Part shown: in pieces, positions 20,339-28,744 of the stretch | Position numbering within the stretch: position 1 is the stretch's first letter | Layout: every line of letters starts with the position of its first letter | DNA from: Agrococcus sp. ProA11 | GTDB lineage: Bacteria > Actinomycetota > Actinomycetes > Actinomycetales > Microbacteriaceae | Length of the DNA stretch: 64,000 nucleotides | Direction: 5' to 3' | NCBI RefSeq assembly: GCF_039880525.1 | Contig: NZ_CP156989.1 | Coordinates: 310,001-374,000 of the forward strand | Program-made: the position numbers and the translations under genes | Notes under the pieces: generated by a model | What the model was told of the DNA's origin: nothing | Seen by the model: the letters and a program-made list of their open reading frames with translations, nothing else | Database searches by the model: none

Positions 20339-20344
20339 ATCCTA
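20339..20344 (-). promoter_or_regulatory. -10 box of purL
   Basis: TAGGAT on the minus strand, giving a leader of about 45 bases with the GAGGAG ribosome-binding site. Confidence 0.45.
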
Positions 20345-20386
20345 TCGAGGTGACGGATGCGTCGGCGGCGCGGCCAGGGCGACCGC

Positions 20387-20881
20387 TCAGTCGATCCACT
20401 CGGTGGGCGGGCCGAGCTGCAGCAGCACCGCCACGACGGCGCCGACAGCGACGATGACGATGACGCCGAGCAGGACCGGGTGGCCGATCGCCCAGCGGAA
20501 GAGGCGGTCGAGCGGCCGCGCATCGCGCGGGTCGTCGCTCGCCTCAGTGCGCCAGCGGCCGTCGAGTGCCTGCTTGCGCTCGAGCGAGCGCTCCCACGGG
20601 ATGGTCGCGTAGGGCACGATCGCGGTGACGATGCCGAGCAGGATGCGCCCCGCCGACCAGCGCTGGTTGAGCCCGACCAGGATCTGGGTGGCGCCGTAGG
20701 CGACGAACACCGTGCCGTGCGTGAGGCCGAACGGGAAGAGCAGGCCGTCGAAGTCGAAGCCGTACTTGCCGATCATGCCGATGATCAGCAGCGTCCAGGT
20801 GATCGTCTCGGCGACGGCGAGGAAGCGGTAGAGGCGCTTGGGCGTGAACCCGGTGGAGGTCGTGCGTTTCGCGTCCGTCAT
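20387..20881 (-). CDS. DUF3817 integral membrane protein
   Basis: 164 residues. [29 protein letters not shown] and [14 protein letters not shown] are the DUF3817 signatures, with three membrane segments in the domain and a fourth near the C-terminus ([19 protein letters not shown]). Function unknown; this family is often found within or next to pur genes in actinobacteria, as here between purQ and purL. It has its own leaderless-type promoter. Confidence 0.88.
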   Translation of the reverse strand: MTDAKRTTSTGFTPKRLYRFLAVAETITWTLLIIGMIGKYGFDFDGLLFPFGLTHGTVFVAYGATQILVGLNQRWSAGRILLGIVTAIVPYATIPWERSLERKQALDGRWRTEASDDPRDARPLDRLFRWAIGHPVLLGVIVIVAVGAVVAVLLQLGPPTEWID

Positions 20882-20887
20882 GTAGAC

Positions 20888-20893
20888 AGCCTA
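20888..20893 (-). promoter_or_regulatory. -10 box of the DUF3817 gene (leaderless type)
   Basis: TAGGCT on the minus strand, six bases (GTCTAC) before ATG 20881. Confidence 0.6.
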
Positions 20894-20921
20894 CAGCAAC
20901 GGACCCCCTGCGTTCGGTTGC

Positions 20922-21611
20922 CTACGCGGCGACCGCCTCGAGCGCCGACTTGAAGATCTCCAGCCCGTCGAGGCCCGCCTTCATGCGCGTTGTGGTCGGG
21001 CCGAAGCCCAGCTCGACCGCGTGCTCGGGATGCGGCATGAGGCCGACCACGTTGCCCGCGGCGTTCGTCAGGCCCGCGATCTCGTCGATCGAGCCGTTGG
21101 GATTCTCGCCCAGGTAGCGGAAGGCCACGAGGCCTTCGCCCTCGATGCGCGCGACCTCCTCGGGCGTCGCGACGAAGCGACCCTCGCCGTTCTTCAGCGG
21201 GATGACGATCTCCTGCCCCTCGTCGAAGCGGTTCGTCCAAGCCGTGGAGGTGCGCTCGACGCGCAGCCGCTGGTCGCGGCGCACGAACAGGCCGGTCTCG
21301 TTGCGCGCCAGGCCACCGGGCAGCAGGCGCGCCTCCGCGAGCATCTGGAAGCCGTTGCAGATGCCGAGCACCGGCATCCCCTTGTTCGCTGCCTCGACGA
21401 CCTCGGTCATGATCGGCGACAGCGCCGCGATCGCGCCGCAGCGCAGGTAGTCGCCGTAGGAGAACCCGCCGGGCAGCACCAGGGCGTCTACGCCATGCAG
21501 GTCGTGCTCGCCGTGCCAGAGGGCGACGGGCTCGTGGCCGGCGAGCCGCACGGCACGCTGCGCATCCCGGTCATCGAGCGTGCCGGGGAAGGTGATGACG
21601 CCGACCCTCAC
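20922..21611 (-). CDS. purQ: Phosphoribosylformylglycinamidine synthase subunit PurQ (glutaminase)
   Basis: 229 residues. It hydrolyses glutamine and hands ammonia to Pur[20 protein letters not shown] at the start, [25 protein letters not shown] (Cys nucleophile of the triad) and [11 protein letters not shown] (His-Glu of the triad) are class I glutamine amidotransferase motifs. The GTG at 21611 overlaps the purS stop by 4 bp (GTGA), so they are coupled. A much longer frame upstream on this strand is an artefact antisense to the metallopeptidase gene. Confidence 0.96.
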   Translation of the reverse strand: MRVGVITFPGTLDDRDAQRAVRLAGHEPVALWHGEHDLHGVDALVLPGGFSYGDYLRCGAIAALSPIMTEVVEAANKGMPVLGICNGFQMLAEARLLPGGLARNETGLFVRRDQRLRVERTSTAWTNRFDEGQEIVIPLKNGEGRFVATPEEVARIEGEGLVAFRYLGENPNGSIDEIAGLTNAAGNVVGLMPHPEHAVELGFGPTTTRMKAGLDGLEIFKSALEAVAA

Positions 21612-21868
21612 TTGGCCGCGTCCTCGACGACGCTGACGCCCACGACATCCTCGATCACCGTGTTCGCGAGCACCTGGCCGGCGACGTCGCGCACCTGCTC
21701 GAGCAGGGCATCCGTCGCCTCGCCGTCCACGCGCAGTTCGAAGCGCTTGCCGACGCGCACATCGCCGACAGCCTCGTGGCCGAGGCGGGCGAGGGCACGC
21801 GTGACGGCCTTGCCCTGCGGGTCGAGGATCTCTGCCTTCGGCATGACGTCGACGACGATGAGGGCCAT
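21608..21868 (-). CDS. purS: Phosphoribosylformylglycinamidine synthase subunit PurS
   Basis: 86 residues. PurS links PurL and PurQ and channels ammonia. [22 protein letters not shown] and [16 protein letters not shown] are the PurS signature blocks. GGGAG lies six bases before the ATG. It is the first gene of the purS-purQ pair. A TAGACT box (21908-21913) gives a leader of about 35 bases. Confidence 0.95.
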   Translation of the reverse strand: MALIVVDVMPKAEILDPQGKAVTRALARLGHEAVGDVRVGKRFELRVDGEATDALLEQVRDVAGQVLANTVIEDVVGVSVVEDAAK

Positions 21869-21907
21869 GGGCTGCTCCCTGCGGTAGTGGAAAGGGGGTG
21901 TGCTCCC

Positions 21908-21913
21908 AGTCTA
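21908..21913 (-). promoter_or_regulatory. -10 box of purSQ
   Basis: TAGACT on the minus strand about 40 bases upstream of the purS ATG. Confidence 0.45.
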
Positions 21914-22007
21914 CGGAAGAGCGCGAACCATGGCGGCGTGCGGGCGCGACGCGCGCAGCCCGCGGGGGCGCTCCCGGTCTCGCCAGGGGATCTGCGGCGG
22001 GTCGGGC

Positions 22008-22013
22008 TAGGGT
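22008..22013 (+). promoter_or_regulatory. -10 box of the metallopeptidase gene (leaderless type)
   Basis: TAGGGT, six bases (GCACGC), then ATG 22020. Confidence 0.6.
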
Positions 22014-22019
22014 GCACGC

Positions 22020-22922
22020 ATGACCTTCAGGGGCAACGCGAACTTCGACACCACGACCGTGAGCCGGGGCGGCGGCGGCGGTGGTCCGAGCGGCGGCGCG
22101 ATCGCCGTCGGCGGCGGTGGCATCGTCACCGTGATCCTGGTGGTGCTGTCGATGATCTTCGGCGTCGACCTCACGGGCCTCGCGCCGAGCGACCCGATCA
22201 GCCCGCAGTCGCAGTCGCAGGGCAGCGAAGAGGTCACCGGCTGCACGGGCGAGGATGCCAACGATCCCGCGAACGTCACCTGCCGAATGGAGGGCGGTGC
22301 CGACTCGATGTCGCAGTTCTGGACCACGACCATGGCCGCCAACAACATCGACTACGCCGACCCGTCGGTGCAGCTCTTCGACCGCCAGGTGTCGACCGGA
22401 TGCGGTGCCGCGTCGAGCGCGGTGGGCCCGTTCTACTGCCCGCCGGATCAGCGCATCTACATCGACACCACGTTCTTCCAGCAGATGCAGCAGCAGTTCG
22501 GGGCGTCGGGCGGCAGCCTTGCGCAGCTCTACGTGCTGGCGCACGAGTGGGGCCACCACATCCAGCACCTCACGGGCCAGCTCGGACGCGTGCAGCAGGG
22601 CGACAGCGGTCCGCAGTCCACCGCGGTGCGCAGCGAGCTGCAGGCCGACTGCTACGCGGGGGCCTGGATCGCGGGGGCTTCGCAGACGAACGACAACGAC
22701 GGCAGTGCACCGGTGCTGGAGCAGCCGACCGAGCAGGAGATGACGGATGCGCTGAACGCGGCGCAGGTCATCGGCGACGACAGCCTGCAGGAGATGAGCG
22801 GTGGCGGCGTCAACCCCGAGGGGTGGACGCACGGCTCGAGCGAGCAGCGCCAGGCGTGGCTGATGAACGGCTACAACGGCGGCGTCGGCGCCTGCGACAC
22901 CTGGAACGCCCCCGAGGTCTAG
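22020..22922 (+). CDS. YpfJ-family neutral zinc metallopeptidase
   Basis: 300 residues. [20 protein letters not shown] is the family's N-terminal signature, then one membrane segment (about 27-48) anchors it with the catalytic part outside. HEWGHH (175-180) is the HExxH zinc site; [11 protein letters not shown] supplies the third ligand; four Cys (GCGA, FYC, ADCY, GACD) may form disulfides outside the membrane. Proteases of this DUF/YpfJ group are uncharacterised. The 110-bp hairpin downstream (22938-23047) probably ends both this gene and purC. Confidence 0.92.
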   Translation: MTFRGNANFDTTTVSRGGGGGGPSGGAIAVGGGGIVTVILVVLSMIFGVDLTGLAPSDPISPQSQSQGSEEVTGCTGEDANDPANVTCRMEGGADSMSQFWTTTMAANNIDYADPSVQLFDRQVSTGCGAASSAVGPFYCPPDQRIYIDTTFFQQMQQQFGASGGSLAQLYVLAHEWGHHIQHLTGQLGRVQQGDSGPQSTAVRSELQADCYAGAWIAGASQTNDNDGSAPVLEQPTEQEMTDALNAAQVIGDDSLQEMSGGGVNPEGWTHGSSEQRQAWLMNGYNGGVGACDTWNAPEV

Positions 22923-22937
22923 CCCGCCCCGCCCGTC

Positions 22938-23047
22938 GGTCGAGGAGCGTGCCGGCGCAGCCGGCGCGCGTCACGAGACCAGAGGGTCGCGAGCTTGGCT
23001 ACCGGTCTCGTGACGCGAGCGATCTGTCGATCGCACGCTCCTCGACC
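22938..23047. terminator. Long compound inverted repeat between metallopeptidase and purC genes
   Basis: The outer arms GGTCGAGGAGCGTGC (22938-22952) and its exact complement (23033-23047) enclose an inner pair GCGTCACGAGACC (22968-22980) / GGTCTCGTGACGC (23004-23016). It sits between convergent genes. Similar GGTCGAGGAGC / GGTCTCGTGACGC repeats are, from memory, widespread between genes in Microbacteriaceae. Confidence 0.8.
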
Positions 23048-23055
23048 TACGTGGG

Positions 23056-23937
23056 CTACGCGCTGCGCGCTGTCAGCCGCTCGATGAGCTCGCGATACCG
23101 CGCCGCGGTGCGCTCGACGATCTCGGCCGGCAGCCCGGGAGCCGCTCCCGCGCCGTCCCAGTTGGCGGCGAGCCAGTCGCGCACGATCTGCTTGTCGAAC
23201 GACTCGACGCGGCCGGCCTCGAGCGCGGCCGCGTCCCAGTAGCGCGACGAGTCCGAGGTGAGCACCTCATCCGCGAGCAGCAGCGCGCCCGTGACGCGAT
23301 CGCGCCCGAACTCGAACTTCGTGTCAGCCAGCACGAGCCCGGCCTCGTCGGCTACCGCCGCGGCTCGCGCGAAGACCGACAGGCTCAGCTCCCGGATCGC
23401 CTCCGCTTCGTCTCGGCCGACGAGCTCGACCGTGCGCTCGAAGGAGACGTTCTCGTCGTGCTCGCCCTGCGGAGCCTTCCACGCAGGCGTGTAGATCGGC
23501 TCTGGCAGCGCGTCGCCGTCCGCCAGGCCAGCGGGCAGCTCGACCCCGGAGATCGACCCGCTCTGCTGATACTCCTTCAGGCCGGAGCCCGTGACACGTC
23601 CTCGCACCACGCACTCGACCGGCAGCATGTCGAGCGTGCGCACCAGCATCGCGCGACCGCGCACCGCCGCTGGCGTGCGAGCCTCCGCGTCGGTCGCGAG
23701 CTGCGTCGGCAGACCCAGCCGCTCCGTCCACCACAGGGTGAGCGACGTGAGCAGCTCGCCCTTGCCGGGGATCGCCGGCTCCAGCACCTGATCGAACGCC
23801 GACACCCGGTCGGTGGCGACCATGAGCATCTCAGCGGCCGTCTCGAGCGTCTCGCCCTCGGCGACGTAGAGGTCGCGCACCTTGCCGCTGTAGGCGAGGC
23901 TCCAGCCGCGCAACTGCTCGCCCGCGACCTCGGTCAT
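23056..23937 (-). CDS. purC: SAICAR synthase
   Basis: 293 residues. It joins aspartate to CAIR with ATP. YSGKVRDLYVAE (residues 16-27) is the nucleotide loop, then ATDRVSAFDQVLEPAIPGKG, PVECVVRGRVTGSGLKEYQ and LADTKFEFG are conserved catalytic blocks. The ATG overlaps the purD stop by 4 bp, so purD-purC form one operon. The length fits the actinobacterial form. Confidence 0.96.
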   Translation of the reverse strand: MTEVAGEQLRGWSLAYSGKVRDLYVAEGETLETAAEMLMVATDRVSAFDQVLEPAIPGKGELLTSLTLWWTERLGLPTQLATDAEARTPAAVRGRAMLVRTLDMLPVECVVRGRVTGSGLKEYQQSGSISGVELPAGLADGDALPEPIYTPAWKAPQGEHDENVSFERTVELVGRDEAEAIRELSLSVFARAAAVADEAGLVLADTKFEFGRDRVTGALLLADEVLTSDSSRYWDAAALEAGRVESFDKQIVRDWLAANWDGAGAAPGLPAEIVERTAARYRELIERLTARSA

Positions 23938-25193
23938 GCGTCAGCGGCGATGTCGCCGCGCGACTGCCCGCCCTGCAGCTCGATCCGCGAGAGCGCGTCG
24001 TACGCGCGGTCGCGCGCCTCGGCGAGCGTCGCGCCGGTGCCGACCACGTTGAGCACCCGGCCGCCCGTCGCCGTCAGGCCGTGCTCGCCCTCGCCGGTCG
24101 CGGCGTGCAGCACGTGCACGCCCTCGATCGCCGCCGCCTCATCGACGCCGGTGATCACCCGACCCGTCGTCGGGTCGCCCGGGTAGCCCTCGCTCGCGAG
24201 CACGACGGTCACCGCGGCCGAGTCGCGCCAGACGAGCGGTGCGGAGGAGCCGAGGGTGCCGTTCGCGGCCGCGAGCAGCGCATCCGCGAGCCCCGACTCG
24301 ATGCGGGGCAGCACGACCTGGGTCTCGGGGTCGCCGAAGCGCGCGTTGAACTCGATCACCTTCACGCCCGACTGCGTCACGATGAGGCCGCAGTAGAGCA
24401 GGCCGGAGAAGGGCGTGCCGGCGTCGGCCATGGCGCGGATGGTGGGCAGTGCAACGCGCTCGACGACCTCATCGACGAACGCCTGCTCGCTGCCGAAGCG
24501 CTCGGCGAGCCAGGCCAGCGGCGAGTAGGCGCCCATGCCACCCGTGTTCGGTCCCTGGTCACCCTCGCCGAGACGCTTGTAATCCTGCGCGGGAGCCAGC
24601 GGCACGACCGAGACGCCATCCGTGAGCACGAACAAGCTCACCTCGGGGCCAGCGAGGAACTCCTCGATCAGGACTGGGCCATCGGGGAGGAACTGCTCGG
24701 CGTGGGCTTCCGCGGCTGCACGATCCTCGGTGACGATGACGCCCTTGCCGGCGGCGAGCCCGTCGGCCTTCAGCACGTACGGGGGGCGGGATGCGTCGAG
24801 CGCCGCTCGCACCTCGTCCATGGTCGTCGCGGTGGTGTCGACCCCGGTGGGGACGCCGGCCCGCGCCATGACGTCCTTCGCGAACGACTTCGAGCCCTCG
24901 ATGCGCGCGGCCGCCTTGGTCGGGCCGAAGACCGGCACGCCTGCCCGCTGCAGGGCATCCGCCACGCCCGCGACGAGCGGCGCCTCCGGACCGATCACGA
25001 CTAGGTCGAAGCCGCCGTCGCTCGCGAACTCGGTGACGAGCTCTGGCGACTTGATGTCGATGCGCACGGTCTCCACATCGCGCTTGATGCCGGCGTTGCC
25101 GGGGGCCGCGGTGATCTCGTGACCACCCTCCGCCAGGAGCGCCGAGATGATGGCGTGCTCGCGCGCGCCGCTGCCGAGAACCAGGATCCGCAC
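23934..25193 (-). CDS. purD: Phosphoribosylamine-glycine ligase
   Basis: 419 residues, ATP-grasp enzyme making GAR from phosphoribosylamine, glycine and ATP (second step). ILVLGSGAREHAI is the N-terminal phosphate loop; ADGLAAGKGVIV, PNTGGMGAYSP and IEFNARFGDPE are the ATP-grasp signatures. The start is GTG at 25193, six bases after TAGAAT, so the operon mRNA is probably leaderless. It precedes purC with a 4-bp overlap and is divergent from the sterol-carrier gene. Confidence 0.97.
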   Translation of the reverse strand: MRILVLGSGAREHAIISALLAEGGHEITAAPGNAGIKRDVETVRIDIKSPELVTEFASDGGFDLVVIGPEAPLVAGVADALQRAGVPVFGPTKAAARIEGSKSFAKDVMARAGVPTGVDTTATTMDEVRAALDASRPPYVLKADGLAAGKGVIVTEDRAAAEAHAEQFLPDGPVLIEEFLAGPEVSLFVLTDGVSVVPLAPAQDYKRLGEGDQGPNTGGMGAYSPLAWLAERFGSEQAFVDEVVERVALPTIRAMADAGTPFSGLLYCGLIVTQSGVKVIEFNARFGDPETQVVLPRIESGLADALLAAANGTLGSSAPLVWRDSAAVTVVLASEGYPGDPTTGRVITGVDEAAAIEGVHVLHAATGEGEHGLTATGGRVLNVVGTGATLAEARDRAYDALSRIELQGGQSRGDIAADA

Positions 25194-25199
25194 CTGGCC

Positions 25200-25205
25200 A
25201 TTCTA
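25200..25205 (-). promoter_or_regulatory. -10 box of purDC (leaderless type)
   Basis: TAGAAT on the minus strand, six bases (GGCCAG) before GTG 25193. Confidence 0.6.
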
Positions 25206-25298
25206 CGAAGTTTGGGCGCACCGCGCGTCGATCGGTGGATGGATCGTCGCTGCGTCCGGCCTGCGTTGGCCATGAATTCGCATGACAGCGCCCCCGAC

Positions 25299-25304
25299 TA
25301 GCCT
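25299..25304 (+). promoter_or_regulatory. -10 box of the sterol-carrier-like gene (leaderless type)
   Basis: TAGCCT, six bases (CGGATC), then GTG 25311. Confidence 0.6.
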
Positions 25305-25310
25305 CGGATC

Positions 25311-25673
25311 GTGGCGAAGCGCATCCCCGATCCCGCTGGCATGGACGCGGTGCACGCGGCCCTCGCGCCCGACGCCGAGCGGGCCGAGCGTGCCCTCGCG
25401 GTGCGCTACACGCTGCAGTGCCTGGCCGAGCGAGCGCCCGGCAAGAGCGTCGAAGTGCGCGTGCCGCCGTTCGGCGCGGTGCAGGCGGTCGCGGGCCCTG
25501 GCCACACTCGCGGCACCCCGCCGAACGTGATCGAGCTCGACGTCGCGACGTGGTTGGCGCTCGCGACCGGCACCGAGACGTGGGCAGCGGCGCTCGAGCG
25601 CGGTGCGGTCCACGCCTCGGGCGTGCGCGCCGACGTGTCTGCCTGGCTGCCGCTCGTCCGCCTGTCGGCCTAG
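25311..25673 (+). CDS. Sterol-carrier-family (SCP2-like) protein
   Basis: 120 residues. SVEVRVPPFGAVQAVAGPGHTRGTPPNVIELDVATWLALATG is the pattern of the small actinobacterial sterol-carrier-family proteins, related to the C-terminal domain of mycothiol-dependent enzymes (MDMPI_C). It likely binds a hydrophobic ligand; no enzymatic residues are evident. GTG 25311 is supported by the leaderless promoter. It faces purD, a common pairing in this family. Confidence 0.75.
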   Translation: MAKRIPDPAGMDAVHAALAPDAERAERALAVRYTLQCLAERAPGKSVEVRVPPFGAVQAVAGPGHTRGTPPNVIELDVATWLALATGTETWAAALERGAVHASGVRADVSAWLPLVRLSA

Positions 25674-25693
25674 GCGAGCCCAGCGCGGCGGGC

Positions 25694-25699
25694 CATACT
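25694..25699 (+). promoter_or_regulatory. -10 box of the Gln-rich membrane protein gene (leaderless type)
   Basis: CATACT, six bases (GAGCAC), then ATG 25706. Confidence 0.5.
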
Positions 25700-25705
25700 G
25701 AGCAC

Positions 25706-26659
25706 ATGGCGCAGGTGGTGAGTCCCAAGGGCTGGATCGGCCCGCTGGTCACGATGGTGGTCGGCATCATCCTGCTGCTCAACGGCGTGCCGGCGCTCAT
25801 CCAGTGGTTGCCGTGGATCGTGCAGTCCTCCCTGATCGTCGGCGTCGACAGCGCGCTCGAGACCGCGCTGGTGCCGCTGATGCTCGCGGGCGCGGCAACG
25901 TTCATCGGCTTCCTGATGATGCGTGGCGGATTCGGTGCGCTGCGCCAGGTGGCGCGCGGCGCTTCCGCGCGAGCGACCGAGCAGGCCCGCACGGGCGTGC
26001 AGCAGGTGCGTCGCGAGGTGTCGCAGCGCTCGGGCGAGCTCTCCTCGCAGGCAGAGCACTTGGTCAATCGGGTGCCGCAGTCGTGGCGCGAGCGCATTGC
26101 CGCGGCGGCATCGGCGGTCGAGCAGGAGCGCGCGGCGCGCGCCGGTAGCGCTCCGCAGCAGCAGCGGCAGAGCGTCGCGCACGGGCAGGCGCAGCAGCAC
26201 GGGCAGGACCACCGGCAGGGGCAGGCGCAGCAAGCGGGCGAGCCCTACCTCGGCCAGGGGCGGCAGCAGGGCCAGGGCCAGCAGCAGGGCCAGGGCCAGT
26301 GGATGCAGCAGCCGAGCCCACAGCGGCAGCAGCAGCCTGGCGGGGAACGGCTTCGGCGCATCGACGAGCTGCGTCAGCGCGTCGACGCGCGGGAGCAGGA
26401 GGCGCTCCGAGCGCCGCAGCAGGCCGCTCGGCAGGCCGCGGAGCAGGCTCGCCGGGCGGCGGCCATGGCAGCCGAGCGCGCGCAGCAGGGCCTGCCGCAG
26501 CAGCTCGACCAGGCCACCGCAGCGCTCGTCGGTCAGCTGGATCTCGTCGACGCCGAGCGCATCCGCCGCCAGGGCTCGACGCTCGTGCGCTCCTCGCTGA
26601 CGACCGGCGCGCTCTCGAAGACGTCGCTGCGCACGAATTCGCTGTTCCGCCACCGCTGA
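25706..26659 (+). CDS. Membrane protein with long Gln/Gly-rich and coiled-coil tail
   Basis: 317 residues, function not recognised. Two membrane segments (about 10-30 and 45-70: LVTMVVGIILLLNGVPALI and ALVPLMLAGAATFIGFLMM) are followed by a soluble tail: an Ala/Arg/Gln region, a Gln/Gly/His low-complexity stretch (about 150-210, coded by CAGGGCCAG-type DNA repeats), a probable coiled coil (LRRIDELRQRVDAREQEALRAPQQAARQ) and a Ser/Thr-rich end. The tail faces the cytosol if the hairpin topology holds. Perhaps an envelope or division scaffold; that is a guess. The frame is open upstream, but ATG 25706 fits the promoter and starts the hydrophobic part. Confidence 0.75.
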   Translation: MAQVVSPKGWIGPLVTMVVGIILLLNGVPALIQWLPWIVQSSLIVGVDSALETALVPLMLAGAATFIGFLMMRGGFGALRQVARGASARATEQARTGVQQVRREVSQRSGELSSQAEHLVNRVPQSWRERIAAAASAVEQERAARAGSAPQQQRQSVAHGQAQQHGQDHRQGQAQQAGEPYLGQGRQQGQGQQQGQGQWMQQPSPQRQQQPGGERLRRIDELRQRVDAREQEALRAPQQAARQAAEQARRAAAMAAERAQQGLPQQLDQATAALVGQLDLVDAERIRRQGSTLVRSSLTTGALSKTSLRTNSLFRHR

Positions 26660-26731
26660 CACCGTCGCACCGCCGGCCCGCGCTGCCCCCGCACGCCCGC
26701 CCGCGATGCCCCGCGCGCCCGCACGCCCGCG

Positions 26732-26818
26732 CGCCGTGGCCCGCACGCCCGCACCCCGCCCGCCGTGGCCCTCACGCCCGCACCCCGCCCGCCGTGGCCC
26801 TCACGCCCGCACCCGCAT
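26732..26818. repeat. 29-bp tandem repeat, three copies
   Basis: CGCCGTGGCCC-[T/G]CACGCCCGCACCCCGC units start at 26732, 26761 and 26790, an exact 29-bp period, all purine-poor on the plus strand. Confidence 0.8.
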
Positions 26819-26843
26819 CCGCGTGGCCTCGGCCGCCCGCGAT

Positions 26844-27106
26844 CCGGTACCGAATCGTCGCCCCGGCGCCCGCGAGGCGACCAATCGGTACCGGTGCGAC
26901 GCGACGCTCGACGCAGGCGCGCGCGAGCGCCAGGGGACCGGTACCGAGTCGTCGCCCCGGCGCCCGCGAGGCGGCCAATCGGTACGGGTGCGACGCGACG
27001 CTCGACGCAGGCGCGCGCGACCGGCCGCGGACCGGTACGAGATTGTCGGCCCGGGGGACGCGGGGCGACCATTCGGTACCGGTGGGAGCCGAGGGGTGGG
27101 GCAGCG
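26844..27106. repeat. 94-bp tandem repeat with GGTACC palindromes
   Basis: Units start at 26844, 26938 and 27032 (exact 94-bp period). Each opens with CCGGTAC and has, 41 bases later, the inverse TCGGTAC-SGG, so each unit can form a hairpin with 10-bp arms (perfect in unit 1). Units 1 and 2 are nearly identical; unit 3 is diverged and truncated. Confidence 0.85.
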
Positions 27107-27161
27107 TGCGCGGTGCGCGCGACGCGAGGCCGCGTGCGCGTCGTCTCGGATGCGCGCGTGG

Positions 27162-27167
27162 GATCAT
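27162..27167 (+). promoter_or_regulatory. -10 box of the 27174 gene (leaderless type)
   Basis: GATCAT, six bases (GGAGGC), then ATG 27174. The GGAGG is only one base from the ATG, too close to serve as a normal ribosome-binding site. Confidence 0.4.
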
Positions 27168-27173
27168 GGAGGC

Positions 27174-27569
27174 ATGGAGCCGACCCCAGGATCGCAGCCC
27201 GACGACGCGAGCTCGACCCCGCCCGCCGCGCCAGCGGCGGATGCGCAGCGCCGCGAGGTGGAGGTGCGCGTGCGTCGCTCCCCGAGGTACGGCGCCTTCA
27301 TGGCGGTCGGCGCGCTGCTCGGAGCGCTCGCGATGTGGATCATCGGGCTGCTCATGCCGCGCGCCGTCGACGAGGCGGGTCAGCAGGTCGACACGCTCCC
27401 GGTGGTCGGCCTGGCGGTCGTGCTCGGCTTCGCGATCGGCGCCGGGCTCGGCGGCCTCGTGGCCGTGATCATCGACCGCAGACTGTCGAAGCGCGCATCC
27501 ACGCTCGTCGCCGAGCAGACCGACATCGAGGCGCGCGGCGAGCACGACGCGCCGGGCAGCGCGGCCTGA
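27174..27569 (+). CDS. Small two-segment membrane protein, unknown
   Basis: 131 residues, not recognised. An acidic Pro/Ala N-terminus (about 1-40) leads to two membrane segments (YGAFMAVGALLGALAMWIIGLLM and VVGLAVVLGFAIGAGLGGLVAVIID) and a charged C-terminus. The pattern RRSPRYGAFM with G-rich second helix resembles hypothetical proteins encoded next to purF in Microbacteriaceae. The next gene starts two bases after its stop, so they form an operon. Confidence 0.75.
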   Translation: MEPTPGSQPDDASSTPPAAPAADAQRREVEVRVRRSPRYGAFMAVGALLGALAMWIIGLLMPRAVDEAGQQVDTLPVVGLAVVLGFAIGAGLGGLVAVIIDRRLSKRASTLVAEQTDIEARGEHDAPGSAA

Positions 27570-27571
27570 GG

Positions 27572-28714
27572 GTGGCGACTCGGCGCGCGCGGCTCGGCCT
27601 CACGAACGCGCTCGCCTGGGTCGGCTTCTCCCTGGCGGCGACGACGCTGACGGCGGATGCGCTCGGCCGCGACGGCGGGTCGCTGGCAGTCGCGCTCGGC
27701 GCGACGGGCGCGGCCGCCGGTGCCGCGCTCGGCCTGCTGGTGCCAGCCGCCGTCGCGCCGCGGGCACGGCTGCTCGCGGCCAGCTCGCTAGCGCTGCTCG
27801 CGAGCGCCGCGGCCGGTTCGCTGGCGCTGCTGCAGCTGCCCGCGCAGCTCGCCGTCGCCGTGGCGCTCGGGCTCGCCGCTGGCGTGCACGTCTCGGCGAT
27901 GAGGATCGCTGCCGCTGCCGACGCATCGCTCGCGCCCCGCGTGCGCCTCGCCCCCACGCTGCTGGCCGCGGCGCTCGGCGCAGCCTTGGCGGCGCTGGCC
28001 GCCGTGCTGCCCGCGCACGGCTCGGCGAGCGCGCTCATCGGCGCCGCCGGCCTGCAGCTGCTCGTGGTCGTGCTCGCCGCCGCTCGCGAATCCGCTCCCG
28101 TCGCGGCGGAGGCGTCCAGCAGCGCAGTCGCCCCTGGCGGTCGTGCCGCCGCTCCAGGCCGGGCACCGATTGCACCGCCGCTCCTGGCGCTGCTGGCGAT
28201 CGCCGCGGCCGGCGTCGGCGCGCTCGCGGCGCTGCGCCCCGGGCTCTCGGCGGTCGGCGTCGACGATCCGGCGCCGGCCGGCGCCATCGCGATCACGCTC
28301 GCGATCGGCGCGTTGCTCGGGCCGCCGCTCGCCATGCTGGCCGATCGCCCCGAGGCCGGGGCCGGGGCCAGCGCCGCGGGCGCCGCAACGCTCGCCGTGA
28401 TCGGCGGGGGCGCTGCGCTCATCGCTCCGATCGCTCGACCCGGCGTGCTCGACCTGGTGGTCGCGGTCGTCCTCGGCGTCGCGCTCGCGGCCGCGGTCGC
28501 ACTGGCCGAGCTTGCGCGCCGCGCCGAGCGGCGTCTCGCCACCGGCGCAACCGCCCTCCTGGTGCTGGCCGCAGCCGCGGGCGCAGGGATCGGCGGCCTG
28601 CTGCTCAGCGCCGTGCCGCTCCCCGATGTCGTGCTGGGCGCTGCCTTGACCTGCCTCGTGGCGGGCGTCGGCATGTGGGCGCCGGGCGTCGGCGCCCGCG
28701 AGCGCGTCAGCTGA
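27572..28714 (+). CDS. Ala-rich multi-pass membrane protein (MFS-like)
   Basis: 380 residues, over a third alanine, with about ten to twelve hydrophobic segments and a short polar loop (ARESAPVAAEASSSAVAPGG) in the middle, like two six-helix halves of a major-facilitator transporter. No MFS signature is clear, so substrate and family are unsure. The GTG at 27572 begins two bases after the previous stop, and translational coupling replaces a ribosome-binding site. It converges on purF. Confidence 0.7.
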   Translation: MATRRARLGLTNALAWVGFSLAATTLTADALGRDGGSLAVALGATGAAAGAALGLLVPAAVAPRARLLAASSLALLASAAAGSLALLQLPAQLAVAVALGLAAGVHVSAMRIAAAADASLAPRVRLAPTLLAAALGAALAALAAVLPAHGSASALIGAAGLQLLVVVLAAARESAPVAAEASSSAVAPGGRAAAPGRAPIAPPLLALLAIAAAGVGALAALRPGLSAVGVDDPAPAGAIAITLAIGALLGPPLAMLADRPEAGAGASAAGAATLAVIGGGAALIAPIARPGVLDLVVAVVLGVALAAAVALAELARRAERRLATGATALLVLAAAAGAGIGGLLLSAVPLPDVVLGAALTCLVAGVGMWAPGVGARERVS

Positions 28715-28744
28715 CGGGGCTTCGCGCGCCCAGCGGCCGAGTGG

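Larger units (their letters stand above)
26660..27173. other. Non-coding block of tandem repeats
   Basis: 514 bp without a credible gene. Open frames across it have no conserved content and change phase with the repeats. It contains a 29-bp repeat array (26732-26818), a 94-bp repeat array with palindromic GGTACC boxes (26844-27106), and the promoter of the 27174 gene at its right end. Confidence 0.75.

Noticed and set aside
20922-22832. A 636-residue minus-strand frame including purQ
   Set aside because: PurQ starts at GTG 21611 in the purS stop; the upstream part is antisense to the metallopeptidase.
26660-27173. CRISPR array
   Set aside because: Repeats are contiguous with 29- and 94-bp periods and no unique spacers, and there are no cas genes.
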